From: Sphingomonas sp.
GTDB lineage: Bacteria; Pseudomonadota; Alphaproteobacteria; Sphingomonadales; Sphingomonadaceae
Direction of reading: 5' to 3'
Length of the DNA stretch: 49,911 nucleotides
NCBI RefSeq assembly: GCF_025362505.1
Contig: NZ_JANYGG010000026.1
Span: forward strand, 1 to 49,911
Shown: piece by piece, positions 1 to 7,336 of the stretch
Layout: each line of letters opens with the position of its first letter
Numbering within the stretch: the first letter of the stretch is position 1
Notes under the pieces: model-generated
The model's input: the letters and a program-made list of their open reading frames with translations, nothing else
Told to the model about the DNA's origin: nothing
Database searches by the model: none
Position numbers and translations under genes: made by a program

Positions 1-874
1 TGCCCATCTCGTCAGGCTCGGTGCCCGCCACTGCCATCCCGAGGTAGCGCCCGAGCGGGGTTAGCCCACGCTCCGCCGCCATCGCGCTGGTCATGATCAC
101 CGACGCCGACGCGCCGTCGCTGAGCTGGCTGGCGTTACCCGCAGTGATGATATTCTCCGGCGATCCGCGTACCGGCTGGAGCTTCTGGAGGTCGGCGAGC
201 GTGGTCTGGGGGCGGTTGCCCTCGTCCTTGTCGATGGTGACTTCGTGCATCGAGATCGCCCCGGTCTCCTTGTCCTTAACGCCCATCGTGGCGGTCACGG
301 GCACGATCTCGTCGGCGAAAATGCCGTTGGCCTGTGCGGCGGCGGTACGCTGCTGCGACTGGAGGGCATATTCATCGCACCGCTCGCGGCTGATGCCATA
401 GCGGTTGCCGACGACCTCGGCGGTGTCGATCATCGGCATGTAGACGCCATTGTGCATCGCGAGCAGCTCGGGGTCGGGCCCGACGCGCATGTCGCCGGTC
501 TGGACGAGGGAGATGCTCTCGACCCCGCCGGCGACGCACACGTCCATGCGGTCGACGATGACCTGTTTGGCGGCGGTCGCGATCGCCATCAGGCCCGAGG
601 CGCACTGGCGGTCGATCGACAGGCCGGCGACCCCGACGCCGAGCCCGGCGCGGAGCGCGGCGGTGCGGCCGATGGTGGTCTGCACGCCTTGCTGCAGAGC
701 GGCTCCCATGACGACGTCCTCGATTTCGGCTGGAGTCACGCCGGCGCGCTCGACCGCGGCGCGGATCGCGTGCGCGGCGAGGGTGGGGGAGGGGGTGGCG
801 TTGAATGCCCCGCGATAGGCGCGGCCGATTGGGGTGCGGGCGGTGGAAACGATGACGGCGTCGCGAGCAGACAT
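1..874 (-). CDS. Acetyl-CoA acetyltransferase / thiolase (C-terminus beyond window)
   Basis: Thiolase-family enzyme that condenses or cleaves acyl-CoA with CoA, in beta-oxidation or acetoacetyl-CoA formation. The reverse strand is open from ATG 874 to base 1 (291 codons), and the C-terminal catalytic Cys/His region lies outside the window. The start has a good ribosome site (AGGAGAG, about 4 nt upstream). The N-terminus reads MSARDAVIVSTARTPIGRA, and the acyl-accepting cysteine is Cys91 in DRQCASGLMAIA, the thiolase signature. The gene lies 20 nt downstream of a MaoC dehydratase on the same strand, which fits a fatty-acid or acyl-CoA operon. The exact substrate chain length cannot be told from the sequence. 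Confidence 0.9.
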   Translation of the reverse strand, partial: MSARDAVIVSTARTPIGRAYRGAFNATPSPTLAAHAIRAAVERAGVTPAEIEDVVMGAALQQGVQTTIGRTAALRAGLGVGVAGLSIDRQCASGLMAIATAAKQVIVDRMDVCVAGGVESISLVQTGDMRVGPDPELLAMHNGVYMPMIDTAEVVGNRYGISRERCDEYALQSQQRTAAAQANGIFADEIVPVTATMGVKDKETGAISMHEVTIDKDEGNRPQTTLADLQKLQPVRGSPENIITAGNASQLSDGASASVIMTSAMAAERGLTPLGRYLGMAVAGTEPDEMG

Positions 875-894
875 TTTTCTCTCCTGGCAGAAAC

Positions 895-1350
895 TTAGAC
901 GAATATCATCCCGAGCCAGATCGCGGTCAACGCGGGCTTGATCTCGCCCTCTATCTCGACCGTGACGGTGTGGCGGGTGAGTAGCTGGTGGGGGGTCTTT
1001 TGCTCGATCGAGTCGAGGGTGAACTGGCCGCGCACGCGCTTGCCGCTGCGCACGGGGGTGATGAAGCGAACCCGGTCGAGCCCATAATTGACCGCCATTC
1101 TGAGCGTGTCGGGGACGAGCATGACGTCGGCGGCCATCCGGCTGAGCAGCGACAGCGACAGGAACCCATGCGCGATGGTCCCACCGAACGGCGTCTGCGC
1201 GGCCGCCGCAGGATCGACATGAATGAATTGATGATCGTCAGTCGAGTCGGCGAATGCCGTGATCCGGGTCTGATCGACCATGATCCACTGCGACGTCCCG
1301 ATGTCGGTCCCGACCAAGGCGCGGATTTCGTCGAGGGAAGCGATCGGCAT
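895..1350 (-). CDS. MaoC family (R)-specific enoyl-CoA hydratase-like protein
   Basis: A 151-aa single hot-dog-fold protein of the MaoC/PhaJ type, predicted to hydrate enoyl-CoA thioesters. The hydratase 2 signature is visible: DDHQFIHVD carries the candidate catalytic Asp39 and His44, followed by FGGTIAHGFLSLSLL (about residues 55-69) that forms the hot-dog helix. It is upstream of and co-directional with the thiolase, so the pair may act in the same acyl-CoA pathway. Family membership is clear; the substrate is an inference. Confidence 0.88.
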   Translation of the reverse strand: MPIASLDEIRALVGTDIGTSQWIMVDQTRITAFADSTDDHQFIHVDPAAAAQTPFGGTIAHGFLSLSLLSRMAADVMLVPDTLRMAVNYGLDRVRFITPVRSGKRVRGQFTLDSIEQKTPHQLLTRHTVTVEIEGEIKPALTAIWLGMIFV

Positions 1351-1403
1351 GGCCCCGTCCTAGGCGCGCATCGAGTGGCCCCGCAAGCCCATCCGATCGG
1401 ACG

Positions 1404-2507
1404 TTACGGCAAGGCGGCGGCACCTTGGTAGGGCGGCACCAATGCTCCATCGGGCAACGCGCTGAAGGCCGTTTGGGTCGGCGTCGCCAGAAGCAGATTC
1501 GCGCCTTCCAACCCGGTCAGCAGCGCCGTCAGGATCGCCGACTTGCGCGACGCATTATGGTCATATTCGAGGCTGTCATCGTCATAGATCAGCTCGTGAT
1601 CGAGACTGGACGCGCCCAGCCCGGTCAGCGAGCAGCGCACCAGCGTACAGCCCGGCGCCGCGCGCACTGCGGTTGCCGCGATCCCCCGGACTTCTTCCAG
1701 CCGACCCGCGGGCGTCCTGAGCCCTAGCCCAAACGCCACCACCACCCGCCGCCGGTGCGCCTCGGCGAGATTGTGGATCTCGCGCTCGAGCAGCTTGGTG
1801 TTGGCCATCACCACCTGCTCGCCGGTCACGGCGCGCAGCCGCGTCGTCTTCAGCCCGATACGCTCGACCGTCCCGGTGGTCGTGTCATAGCGGATCGTGT
1901 CGCCGCGCCGGAACGGCCGGTCGAGCAGAATCGACATCGCCGCGAACAGGTCGGAGAATATCCCTTGCGCGGCGAGCCCGATGGCGATTCCGCCAACTCC
2001 TAGCCCGGCGACGAGCGCAGTGACATTGACCCCGAGATTGTCGAGGATCACCACAACCGCGATGCCGAACAGCGCGACCGACACGATAACCCTGATCACG
2101 CCATAGGCATTGCCCAGCGCCGTGCCACCCGGCTCCTCGCCGATGTTGCGGTGAATAACGCCGAGCACCAGTTCGCGCGTCCACACCGCCGCCTGCAGCG
2201 CGGCGGCGACGGTGAACAGCACGAACAGCAGATGCTCGGAGCGCGGCGGCATGTCGGCATAGCGCGCGACGGTATCGGCGGCGGCGGCGATCATGAACCA
2301 TAGAGAGGTCTTCGACAGAACGCGGCCGATCACGCCTTTCCACGACGCCCCGTGCGGGTCGCGCGCGACGATCCGGTGCCCGAGCCAGCGCAAGCCGAGC
2401 ATGACCATCACCAGCACCGCCGCGACCAGCGTTCCCACCAGCAATGCGTCGCGGTTAGCCCCGAGCCAGTCGATCGTACCGTTCAGATATTTCATCGCAC
2501 CCCGCAT
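1404..2507 (-). CDS. MscS family mechanosensitive ion channel
   Basis: Inner-membrane protein of about 367 aa. Several hydrophobic segments occupy roughly residues 15-165, followed by the Gly/Ala-rich pore helix (VAGLGVGGIAIGLAAQ, around residue 165-180) and the DRPFRRGD segment that starts the MscS beta domain. This is the family that opens on membrane tension to release osmolytes. A second in-frame ATG at codon 5 (MKYLNG) is an equally reasonable start. It sits alone between maoC and the topoisomerase gene on the same strand. Confidence 0.88.
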   Translation of the reverse strand: MRGAMKYLNGTIDWLGANRDALLVGTLVAAVLVMVMLGLRWLGHRIVARDPHGASWKGVIGRVLSKTSLWFMIAAAADTVARYADMPPRSEHLLFVLFTVAAALQAAVWTRELVLGVIHRNIGEEPGGTALGNAYGVIRVIVSVALFGIAVVVILDNLGVNVTALVAGLGVGGIAIGLAAQGIFSDLFAAMSILLDRPFRRGDTIRYDTTTGTVERIGLKTTRLRAVTGEQVVMANTKLLEREIHNLAEAHRRRVVVAFGLGLRTPAGRLEEVRGIAATAVRAAPGCTLVRCSLTGLGASSLDHELIYDDDSLEYDHNASRKSAILTALLTGLEGANLLLATPTQTAFSALPDGALVPPYQGAAALP

Positions 2508-2543
2508 TTCCTGGCGAGGGCTTGGCGCGCCTCGCGCCGCCGA

Positions 2544-3557
2544 TCAAGCCTTGGCGGTTTTGTCCGCCTTGCGCCGCCGCGGCTGCTTCTTGAGGAACGC
2601 CATCATGCTCACCTCGGCGCTCGACAGCCAGCGACGCGGCCGTGGCGTCTCAAAACCCGCCAGCGCATTGCGCGAACTGTCGCGCACCGCTTCGATCAGC
2701 CGCGGATGGACATAGGATTTGCGGCTCATCGCGACGGTATTGCCAAGCGCCTCGGCGACCGGCTCGACCATCGTCTTGACGCTCAGCCGCTGGCCTTCCT
2801 CGCTGCCCAGCATCTGCTCGAACGCGATCACGCTCGCCCCCCAGGTGCGAAAGCTCTTCGCCGTGAAATCGCCCCCCGACGCCTCGCGCAGATAGGTATT
2901 CACGTCCGCCGAGGTAATCGCATGCGGCTCGCCGTCGTCGCCAACATATTGAAACAAATTCTGCCCTGGCAGATCCTGGCAGCGTGCGACGATCCGCTTC
3001 AAATTCGCATCGGTGATCGCGACCTCGTGGACGATGCCATGCTTGCCGGAGAACTTCATCATCAGCTTGTTGCCGCGCTTTTTGAGATGGCGGTTGCGCA
3101 GCGTCGTCGCGCCGAAGCTCTTGTTCGACTTGGCATATTGTTCGTTGCCGATCCGGATATGCTGGGTATCGAGCAGCCGCACCACCGCCGCCAGCACCGT
3201 GTCGCGCGATAATTTGCGCTTTTTCAGGTCGGTTTCGACCCGCTTTCGGATCTTCGGCAGCGCCGCTCCGAAATCCAGCGTGTCGGCAAATTTCGATTTG
3301 TCGCGCCGGGCGCGGAATTTCTCGTGATAGCGATATTGTTTGCGCCCGCGCGCATCGCGCCCGGTCGCCTGCAGATGCCCGTCCGGGTCGGGGCAGAACC
3401 ACGCATGGCCATAGGCCGGGGGCAGGGCGATGGCGTTCAACCGGTCGATCTCGTCGCGATCGGCGATCCGCTTGCCGTCGGGGGCGAAGTAGGCCCAGCC
3501 GAGCCCGTTCTTCTCGCGAGTGATGCCCGGCTTGCTGTCGGTCGAATGGCGCAACAT
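2544..3557 (-). CDS. DNA topoisomerase IB (poxvirus type)
   Basis: Eukaryotic/poxvirus-like type IB topoisomerase of 337 aa that relaxes supercoils through a 3'-phosphotyrosine intermediate. The catalytic tyrosine is visible in SRKSYVHPRL (Tyr282), with the conserved arginine in KSFRTWGAS and the RIGNEQYAKSNKSFGATTLR core motif. The C-terminus is Lys/Arg rich. I chose ATG 3557 (MLRHSTDSK) because AAGAAAG lies just upstream. A start 18 codons earlier (3611) is open but would overlap the neighbouring divergent gene's upstream region. Such enzymes are common in sphingomonads and rhizobia. Confidence 0.9.
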   Translation of the reverse strand: MLRHSTDSKPGITREKNGLGWAYFAPDGKRIADRDEIDRLNAIALPPAYGHAWFCPDPDGHLQATGRDARGRKQYRYHEKFRARRDKSKFADTLDFGAALPKIRKRVETDLKKRKLSRDTVLAAVVRLLDTQHIRIGNEQYAKSNKSFGATTLRNRHLKKRGNKLMMKFSGKHGIVHEVAITDANLKRIVARCQDLPGQNLFQYVGDDGEPHAITSADVNTYLREASGGDFTAKSFRTWGASVIAFEQMLGSEEGQRLSVKTMVEPVAEALGNTVAMSRKSYVHPRLIEAVRDSSRNALAGFETPRPRRWLSSAEVSMMAFLKKQPRRRKADKTAKA

Positions 3558-3640
3558 CGGGTACTTTCTTGTAGCGGACAGTTTCGGGCTTAATGGCGGT
3601 CGCGACGGCAAGTTCCGTGGCGCACGATCAGGGGCGAAGA

Positions 3641-4192
3641 ATGATCAGTATCGGCGAGGCGCATATCCTCATCATGGCGACCGACGGGTTCGAGGAAAGC
3701 GAGTTGTTCGGCCCGCGCGAAATCCTCCTCGCGAAGGGCGCGCGGGTGACCGTCGCATCCCCGACGCGCAACCCGATCCAGGCGACCGTGCTCGACGACC
3801 CCGGCAAGACCATCCGCCCCGACCTCGCCATCGCCGACGCCCGCGCCGACGATTATGACGCGCTGCTGCTCCCCGGCGGTGTGATCAACCCCGACGCGCT
3901 GCGCACCAACGCGGCGGCGATTGCGCTGATCAAGGCATTCGTCGCCGCCGCCAAGCCGGTCGCCGCGATTTGTCACGGCCCGTGGCTGCTGGTCGAAGCC
4001 GACGTCGTGCGCGGTCGCCGGGTCGCCTGCTGGCCGTCGATTGCCACCGACCTCCGCAACGCCGGCGCCGAGGTGATCGACGAGCCCGCGGTAATCGACG
4101 GCTGCTTCGTCACCAGCCGCAATCCCGACGACGTTCCCGCCTTCAGCGCGGCGCTGATCACGGCCATCGAACGAAAAAGCGCAGCCGCTTAA
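3641..4192 (+). CDS. DJ-1/PfpI family protein (type 1 glutamine amidotransferase-like)
   Basis: A 183-aa protein of the DJ-1/PfpI superfamily (deglycase/protease/stress proteins). The nucleophile elbow AICHGPWLL holds Cys111-His112, and the conserved acidic residue is in GFEESE near residue 19. The start at 3641 is preceded by GGGGCGAAGA. An upstream in-frame start at 3593 would add 16 residues that do not look like the family's N-terminus. The gene is divergent from the topoisomerase gene. Whether it is a deglycase, a glyoxalase III or a protease cannot be decided from the sequence. Confidence 0.9.
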   Translation: MISIGEAHILIMATDGFEESELFGPREILLAKGARVTVASPTRNPIQATVLDDPGKTIRPDLAIADARADDYDALLLPGGVINPDALRTNAAAIALIKAFVAAAKPVAAICHGPWLLVEADVVRGRRVACWPSIATDLRNAGAEVIDEPAVIDGCFVTSRNPDDVPAFSAALITAIERKSAAA

Positions 4193-4228
4193 CCGTCCGC
4201 CAAGCATTGCGCGCTATCTGTCGAAGCG

Positions 4229-4819
4229 ATGAAGCCGAGCGCACATTTGACCTTGGGGGACCGGATCGCCGAATTGACCGGGGCCGCCGCCCTGGCCTGC
4301 GGTCTTGGCGGATCGGCGTGGCTGCTTGCGCCGGTGCTGGGATTTTCCTCAGCCGCGTCCGCGGCGGCGGCAGCGGCGATTGGTGCTTTCATCGGCGGGG
4401 GTGCGGTTCGCGCCGCGCCCGGCAACGGTGCGCGACAGGCGCTGCCGAGCTTCGACGTAACGCCGATCGAAACGCTTGAATGCGGACCCGACGAGGAGGG
4501 CGAACTGCTGCTCGAGGACAAAGTGGCGACTCCGCCGGGCGACACGCAGTTCGTTCGCCTCTTTGTCGTCGACAACAGTCCCACGGCCGGACAACTCCAG
4601 GCCCGCATCGACGCGCATCTGCGCGATCAGTCCAGCCGCGACCCCAAAGCCGCGCCGACGCCGTGGGATGGCTCCCCAGCCATCCCCCCAGCCATCCCCC
4701 CAGTCATCCCGGACGCCAGTGACGCGCTTCACGCCGCGCTCGCTGATATCCGCCGCTCGCTGCGTCGCACCTGTTCATTCGAGTCAGACCATGATAAAAG
4801 CCTGATTCACGGGCTCTAG
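4229..4819 (+). CDS. Hypothetical protein with membrane-prone Ala/Gly segment
   Basis: Unrecognised 196-aa protein. Residues about 16-62 form a hydrophobic, Ala/Gly-rich stretch that could make two membrane helices. It is followed by an acidic segment (CGPDEEGELLLEDK), a VRLFVVDN strand, and a Pro-rich linker of PAIP repeats (about 150-160) encoded by 12-bp tandem repeats. The C-terminal part looks helical and basic. Codon use matches the neighbours. Its stop codon overlaps the stop of the convergent gene on the other strand (shared CTAG). Function unknown. Confidence 0.6.
   Translation: MKPSAHLTLGDRIAELTGAAALACGLGGSAWLLAPVLGFSSAASAAAAAAIGAFIGGGAVRAAPGNGARQALPSFDVTPIETLECGPDEEGELLLEDKVATPPGDTQFVRLFVVDNSPTAGQLQARIDAHLRDQSSRDPKAAPTPWDGSPAIPPAIPPVIPDASDALHAALADIRRSLRRTCSFESDHDKSLIHGL
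4676..4711 (+). repeat. 12-bp tandem repeat, three units, within hypothetical gene
   Basis: Two perfect copies of CCAGCCATCCCC (4676-4687, 4688-4699) and a third copy with two changes (4700-4711). They encode successive PAIP/PAIP/PVIP residues. The 12-bp unit keeps the frame, so copy-number change would lengthen or shorten the proline-rich linker without breaking the gene. Confidence 0.8.
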
Positions 4820-5145
4820 GCGGCGATCGTCAGCGCTTCGATCCTGACGTCAACCGCCCCTGACCGATCGGGCACCCCGGCATGGCCGCCGATGTCGGCC
4901 ACGACCTGGCCGTTGACGTCGAACTCATGCTCGTCCAGTCCATCGATGAGGCGACGGGCAACAACCTCGCCATCGGGCCCGGGTACGCGAAGCTCCAGCT
5001 CGTGGCGCTCTCCGTCGAAGGTTAGCGACTGCCAGTCTGTTGCCTTGTAACCGACCAGCCGGATGGTTTCGCGCGTTGCCCCGGCGCGGGTTAAGACTGC
5101 CCGGAGGAGCGCCGCGCCGGCTTGCGAAATAGGAAATTTCATCAT
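4816..5145 (-). CDS. Small uncharacterised protein, second gene of HTH-linked pair
   Basis: A 109-aa protein with no family I can name. The first 30 residues look helical (ISQAGAALLRAVLTRAG), the centre is beta-rich with many charged residues, and there is no signal peptide or membrane segment. Its start overlaps the stop of the upstream small gene in an ATGA arrangement (5142-5145), so the two are very likely cotranslated. MM at the N-terminus leaves two adjacent ATG starts. The stop shares CTAG with the convergent gene on the plus strand. Confidence 0.6.
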   Translation of the reverse strand: MMKFPISQAGAALLRAVLTRAGATRETIRLVGYKATDWQSLTFDGERHELELRVPGPDGEVVARRLIDGLDEHEFDVNGQVVADIGGHAGVPDRSGAVDVRIEALTIAA

Positions 5146-5369
5146 TGCGCTGCTTCCTCTAGGAAGGCGCGGACGCGCTCGATGGTTGCAGTTCGTGGTT
5201 CACGCCCATTGCGCAGGTCGAACACGAAGCGCGGGTCACTTACCGCGTCGCGCCCGAACCGGGTAGGCTTGGTGGAATGATGGCGAAGGTGGCGTTCAAT
5301 GTCCCTTAGGAGTTTCAAGTTACGATCCCCGATGATGCGCGACTCGGCTCCTATGGTATTCACACTCAT
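5142..5369 (-). CDS. Small helical protein with Cro/CI-like HTH pattern
   Basis: A 75-aa protein. Residues about 15-31 (KLLRDIERHLRHH) are helical, followed by TRFGRDAVSDPRFVFDLRNG and REPRTATIERVRAFL. This resembles a lambda-repressor-like helix-turn-helix as judged by eye; no catalytic residues are seen. The annotated ATG at 5369 leaves only 2 nt after AGGA. A GTG two codons later gives about 7 nt spacing and may be the true start. It is divergent from the S24 repressor gene across a 36-bp gap that contains a duplicated 8-bp site, and its stop is translationally coupled to the next gene. Confidence 0.6.
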   Translation of the reverse strand: MSVNTIGAESRIIGDRNLKLLRDIERHLRHHSTKPTRFGRDAVSDPRFVFDLRNGREPRTATIERVRAFLEEAAQ

Positions 5370-5396
5370 TTCCTACTTGTCTATGGAGTTTCCTAC
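5369..5396. promoter_or_regulatory. Candidate operator: direct repeat TTTCCTAC spaced by 20 bp
   Basis: TTTCCTAC occurs at 5369-5376 and again at 5389-5396, start-to-start 20 bp (about two helical turns). The copies lie in the short gap between the divergent small HTH gene and the S24 repressor-like gene. A near copy in reverse orientation (TAGGAAA) lies just after 5130, in front of the second small gene. The spacing and position suggest an operator for one of the two regulators. This is inference only. Confidence 0.4.
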
Positions 5397-5405
5397 GGAT
5401 AAGTC

Positions 5406-6059
5406 ATGCGCCTGATGCCTGAGGATCCCCGGAGCGCGCTTGAGCGACTGTGCGTGCTGCACGGCGAAGATTTTTCGTCGCTGTCGCGGCTGCTCGGCAA
5501 GAACAGCGCCTACATCCAGCAATACCTGCGCCGGGGCACGCCGAAGCGCCTCAAGGAAGAAGAGCGCCGCATCCTCGCCCGTTACTTCGGGGTGCCGGAA
5601 AGCCTGCTCGGCGCGCCCGAGGGACCGCCCCTCGGCGCCGAGATGATCGCGGTGATGCGCGTGCCCGTCAGCGCCTCGGCCGGAAGCGGATCGCTGCCCG
5701 GCGATGAGCGCTCGCGGCCCTATTTTGCGTTCGACGAACGCTGGCTGCAGCGCATGACCTCGGCCAATGCCGACGATCTGGTGATCATCCGCGTCGAGGG
5801 CGATTCGATGGCCCCGACGCTTGGTGACGGCGACGACATACTGATCGACCGCGGCGACGACGCGAAACGTCTGCGCGATGGGATCTACGTGCTGCGGATC
5901 GACGAGGCGCTGATCGTCAAGCGCGTCGCGCTCAACCCGGTAACGCGTCGGGTGACGCTCCAGTCGGACAATCCCGCCTATCCCGACTGGCCCGACCTCG
6001 AGCTAGACGCGGTCAATTGCATCGGCCGAGTTATCTGGGCCGCCCGCAAGGTCGCCTGA
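5406..6059 (+). CDS. HTH / S24 family LexA-like transcriptional regulator
   Basis: A 217-aa protein. The N-terminal helix-turn-helix region covers about 20-48 (SRLLGKNSAYIQQYLRRG) and a C-terminal S24 peptidase fold follows. The Ser/Lys dyad is visible: Ser134 in VEGDSMAPTL and Lys172 in LIVKRV. An Ala-Gly pair at about 92-93 (SASAGSGS) could be the self-cleavage site, as in LexA and CI. GGATAAG precedes the ATG at 5406, and codon 4 is an alternative start. No phage genes surround it, so it may be a chromosomal stress regulator of the divergent pair. Its 3' end overlaps the glycosyltransferase gene by 57 nt. Confidence 0.88.
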   Translation: MRLMPEDPRSALERLCVLHGEDFSSLSRLLGKNSAYIQQYLRRGTPKRLKEEERRILARYFGVPESLLGAPEGPPLGAEMIAVMRVPVSASAGSGSLPGDERSRPYFAFDERWLQRMTSANADDLVIIRVEGDSMAPTLGDGDDILIDRGDDAKRLRDGIYVLRIDEALIVKRVALNPVTRRVTLQSDNPAYPDWPDLELDAVNCIGRVIWAARKVA

Positions 6060-7301
6060 CGGCGTAGTGCGCTTCGCGACCTCGCTGATGACGTCCAGCA
6101 TCCGTGCGGCAAGGCAGCGCCGGTCATAGGCGGCGGCAAGTGCATTGCACCCGGCAATGAACGCAGGCTGCGCGGCGGGTGCGGTGATCTCATCGAGCGT
6201 GGCCAGGAAGCTCGCTCTGTCCTCGGGCTTGAACCACAGTCCCGCGCCAAATTGCTCGACGATCTCCTGCGCCTGCCCCTCGACCCCAAGCAGGATCGGA
6301 CGCCGCATCGCCGCGGCTTCGAAGATTTTCGAAGGGATGACGGTCTTGAACGTGTCGCTCCGCTTGAGCGGGACGAGCATGACGTCGCAGCTGGCGATAT
6401 AGGCGACAACTTCGGCCTTGGGCACCGGGTCGACGAACGAGCAATTGCCAAGCCCAAGCGCGGCGGCGCGGGCGACCACCCTGGCCTTTTCGGCGCCCGC
6501 CCCGACGAACATGAAGTGAAACCGCGGGTCGGCGTCGGAGGCGCTGTCGACGATGAAGTCGAGCGCATGCGCCGCGCCGTGGGTGCCGATGTAGGCGACG
6601 ACGGTCTTGCCGGTCAGCCCAAGCCGCGCGAGAAGCGCCTCGTCCTTTGGCCGCGCCGAGAATTGCTCCATCGCCACCCCGTTGGTGACGACCTCGATCT
6701 TGTCGGCCGCTATGCCGCGCGCGACGAGGTTGCGTTTGAAGGCGTCAGTCACCGGGACCACGCGATCGGCGTCGCGGTACAGCCCAAGTTCGATCCGCTC
6801 GAGGAAGCGGAGCAGCCTGCCCGGCTTCATCGCGCCGACCGCGACGATCGATTCGGGCCACAGGTCGCGCAGTTCGAAGATCCACGGACGGCGCTTGACC
6901 TTCGACAGCGCGCAGCCGGCCCAGCTCGTGAAGAATTGCGGCGAGGTCGCGACGATGACGTCGGGCTTGACGCGCAACCCCGCGATGAAAGCCATTACGG
7001 CGAAGCTGACATAGTCTGCGATGCGCCTCGCGAAGCCCTCGTTGGCACTGATGAACGACCACACTCGCACCACTTCGATCCCGTCGATCGTCTCGTGCTG
7101 TGGGAGAAGGCGGTTGCGGTAGCCGGCCATCAGCTTCCCCTCGGGAAAGTTCGGATTGCCGGTGATGACGGTCACCCGCGCTCCGTTCCGCACCCACTCC
7201 CGGCAATGCTCGAACGTCCGCGACGCCGGCGCGTTGACTTCGGGCGGAAAATTGTCGGTCAGGAAGAGGATGTGCAAGGTGTCGAGCTCATGGGGCCACA
7301 C
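6003..7301 (-). CDS. Glycosyltransferase family 4 (WbuB/WcaI-like)
   Basis: Retaining GT-B glycosyltransferase of about 432 aa. The N-terminus (HILFLTDNFPPEVNAPASR) and the C-terminal nucleotide-sugar region (VPSKIFEAAAMRRPILLG) are typical of GT4 enzymes building cell-surface polysaccharide or O-antigen. The start is GTG at 7301; a TTG eight codons in is possible. The 3' end overlaps the convergent regulator gene by 57 nt. The gene lies about 3 kb from the asnB/wzc locus, separated by DNA repair genes, so a shared role in exopolysaccharide is plausible but unproven. Confidence 0.88.
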   Translation of the reverse strand: MWPHELDTLHILFLTDNFPPEVNAPASRTFEHCREWVRNGARVTVITGNPNFPEGKLMAGYRNRLLPQHETIDGIEVVRVWSFISANEGFARRIADYVSFAVMAFIAGLRVKPDVIVATSPQFFTSWAGCALSKVKRRPWIFELRDLWPESIVAVGAMKPGRLLRFLERIELGLYRDADRVVPVTDAFKRNLVARGIAADKIEVVTNGVAMEQFSARPKDEALLARLGLTGKTVVAYIGTHGAAHALDFIVDSASDADPRFHFMFVGAGAEKARVVARAAALGLGNCSFVDPVPKAEVVAYIASCDVMLVPLKRSDTFKTVIPSKIFEAAAMRRPILLGVEGQAQEIVEQFGAGLWFKPEDRASFLATLDEITAPAAQPAFIAGCNALAAAYDRRCLAARMLDVISEVAKRTTPSGDLAGGPDNSADAIDRV

Positions 7302-7336
7302 TGGCGCGGGGGCTGCCTAGCGCCTAAATCCCCAGC

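Noticed and set aside
5406-6059. Prophage marker (CI-like repressor)
   Set aside because: No integrase, structural or replication phage genes are in the surrounding 10 kb; neighbours are core genes.
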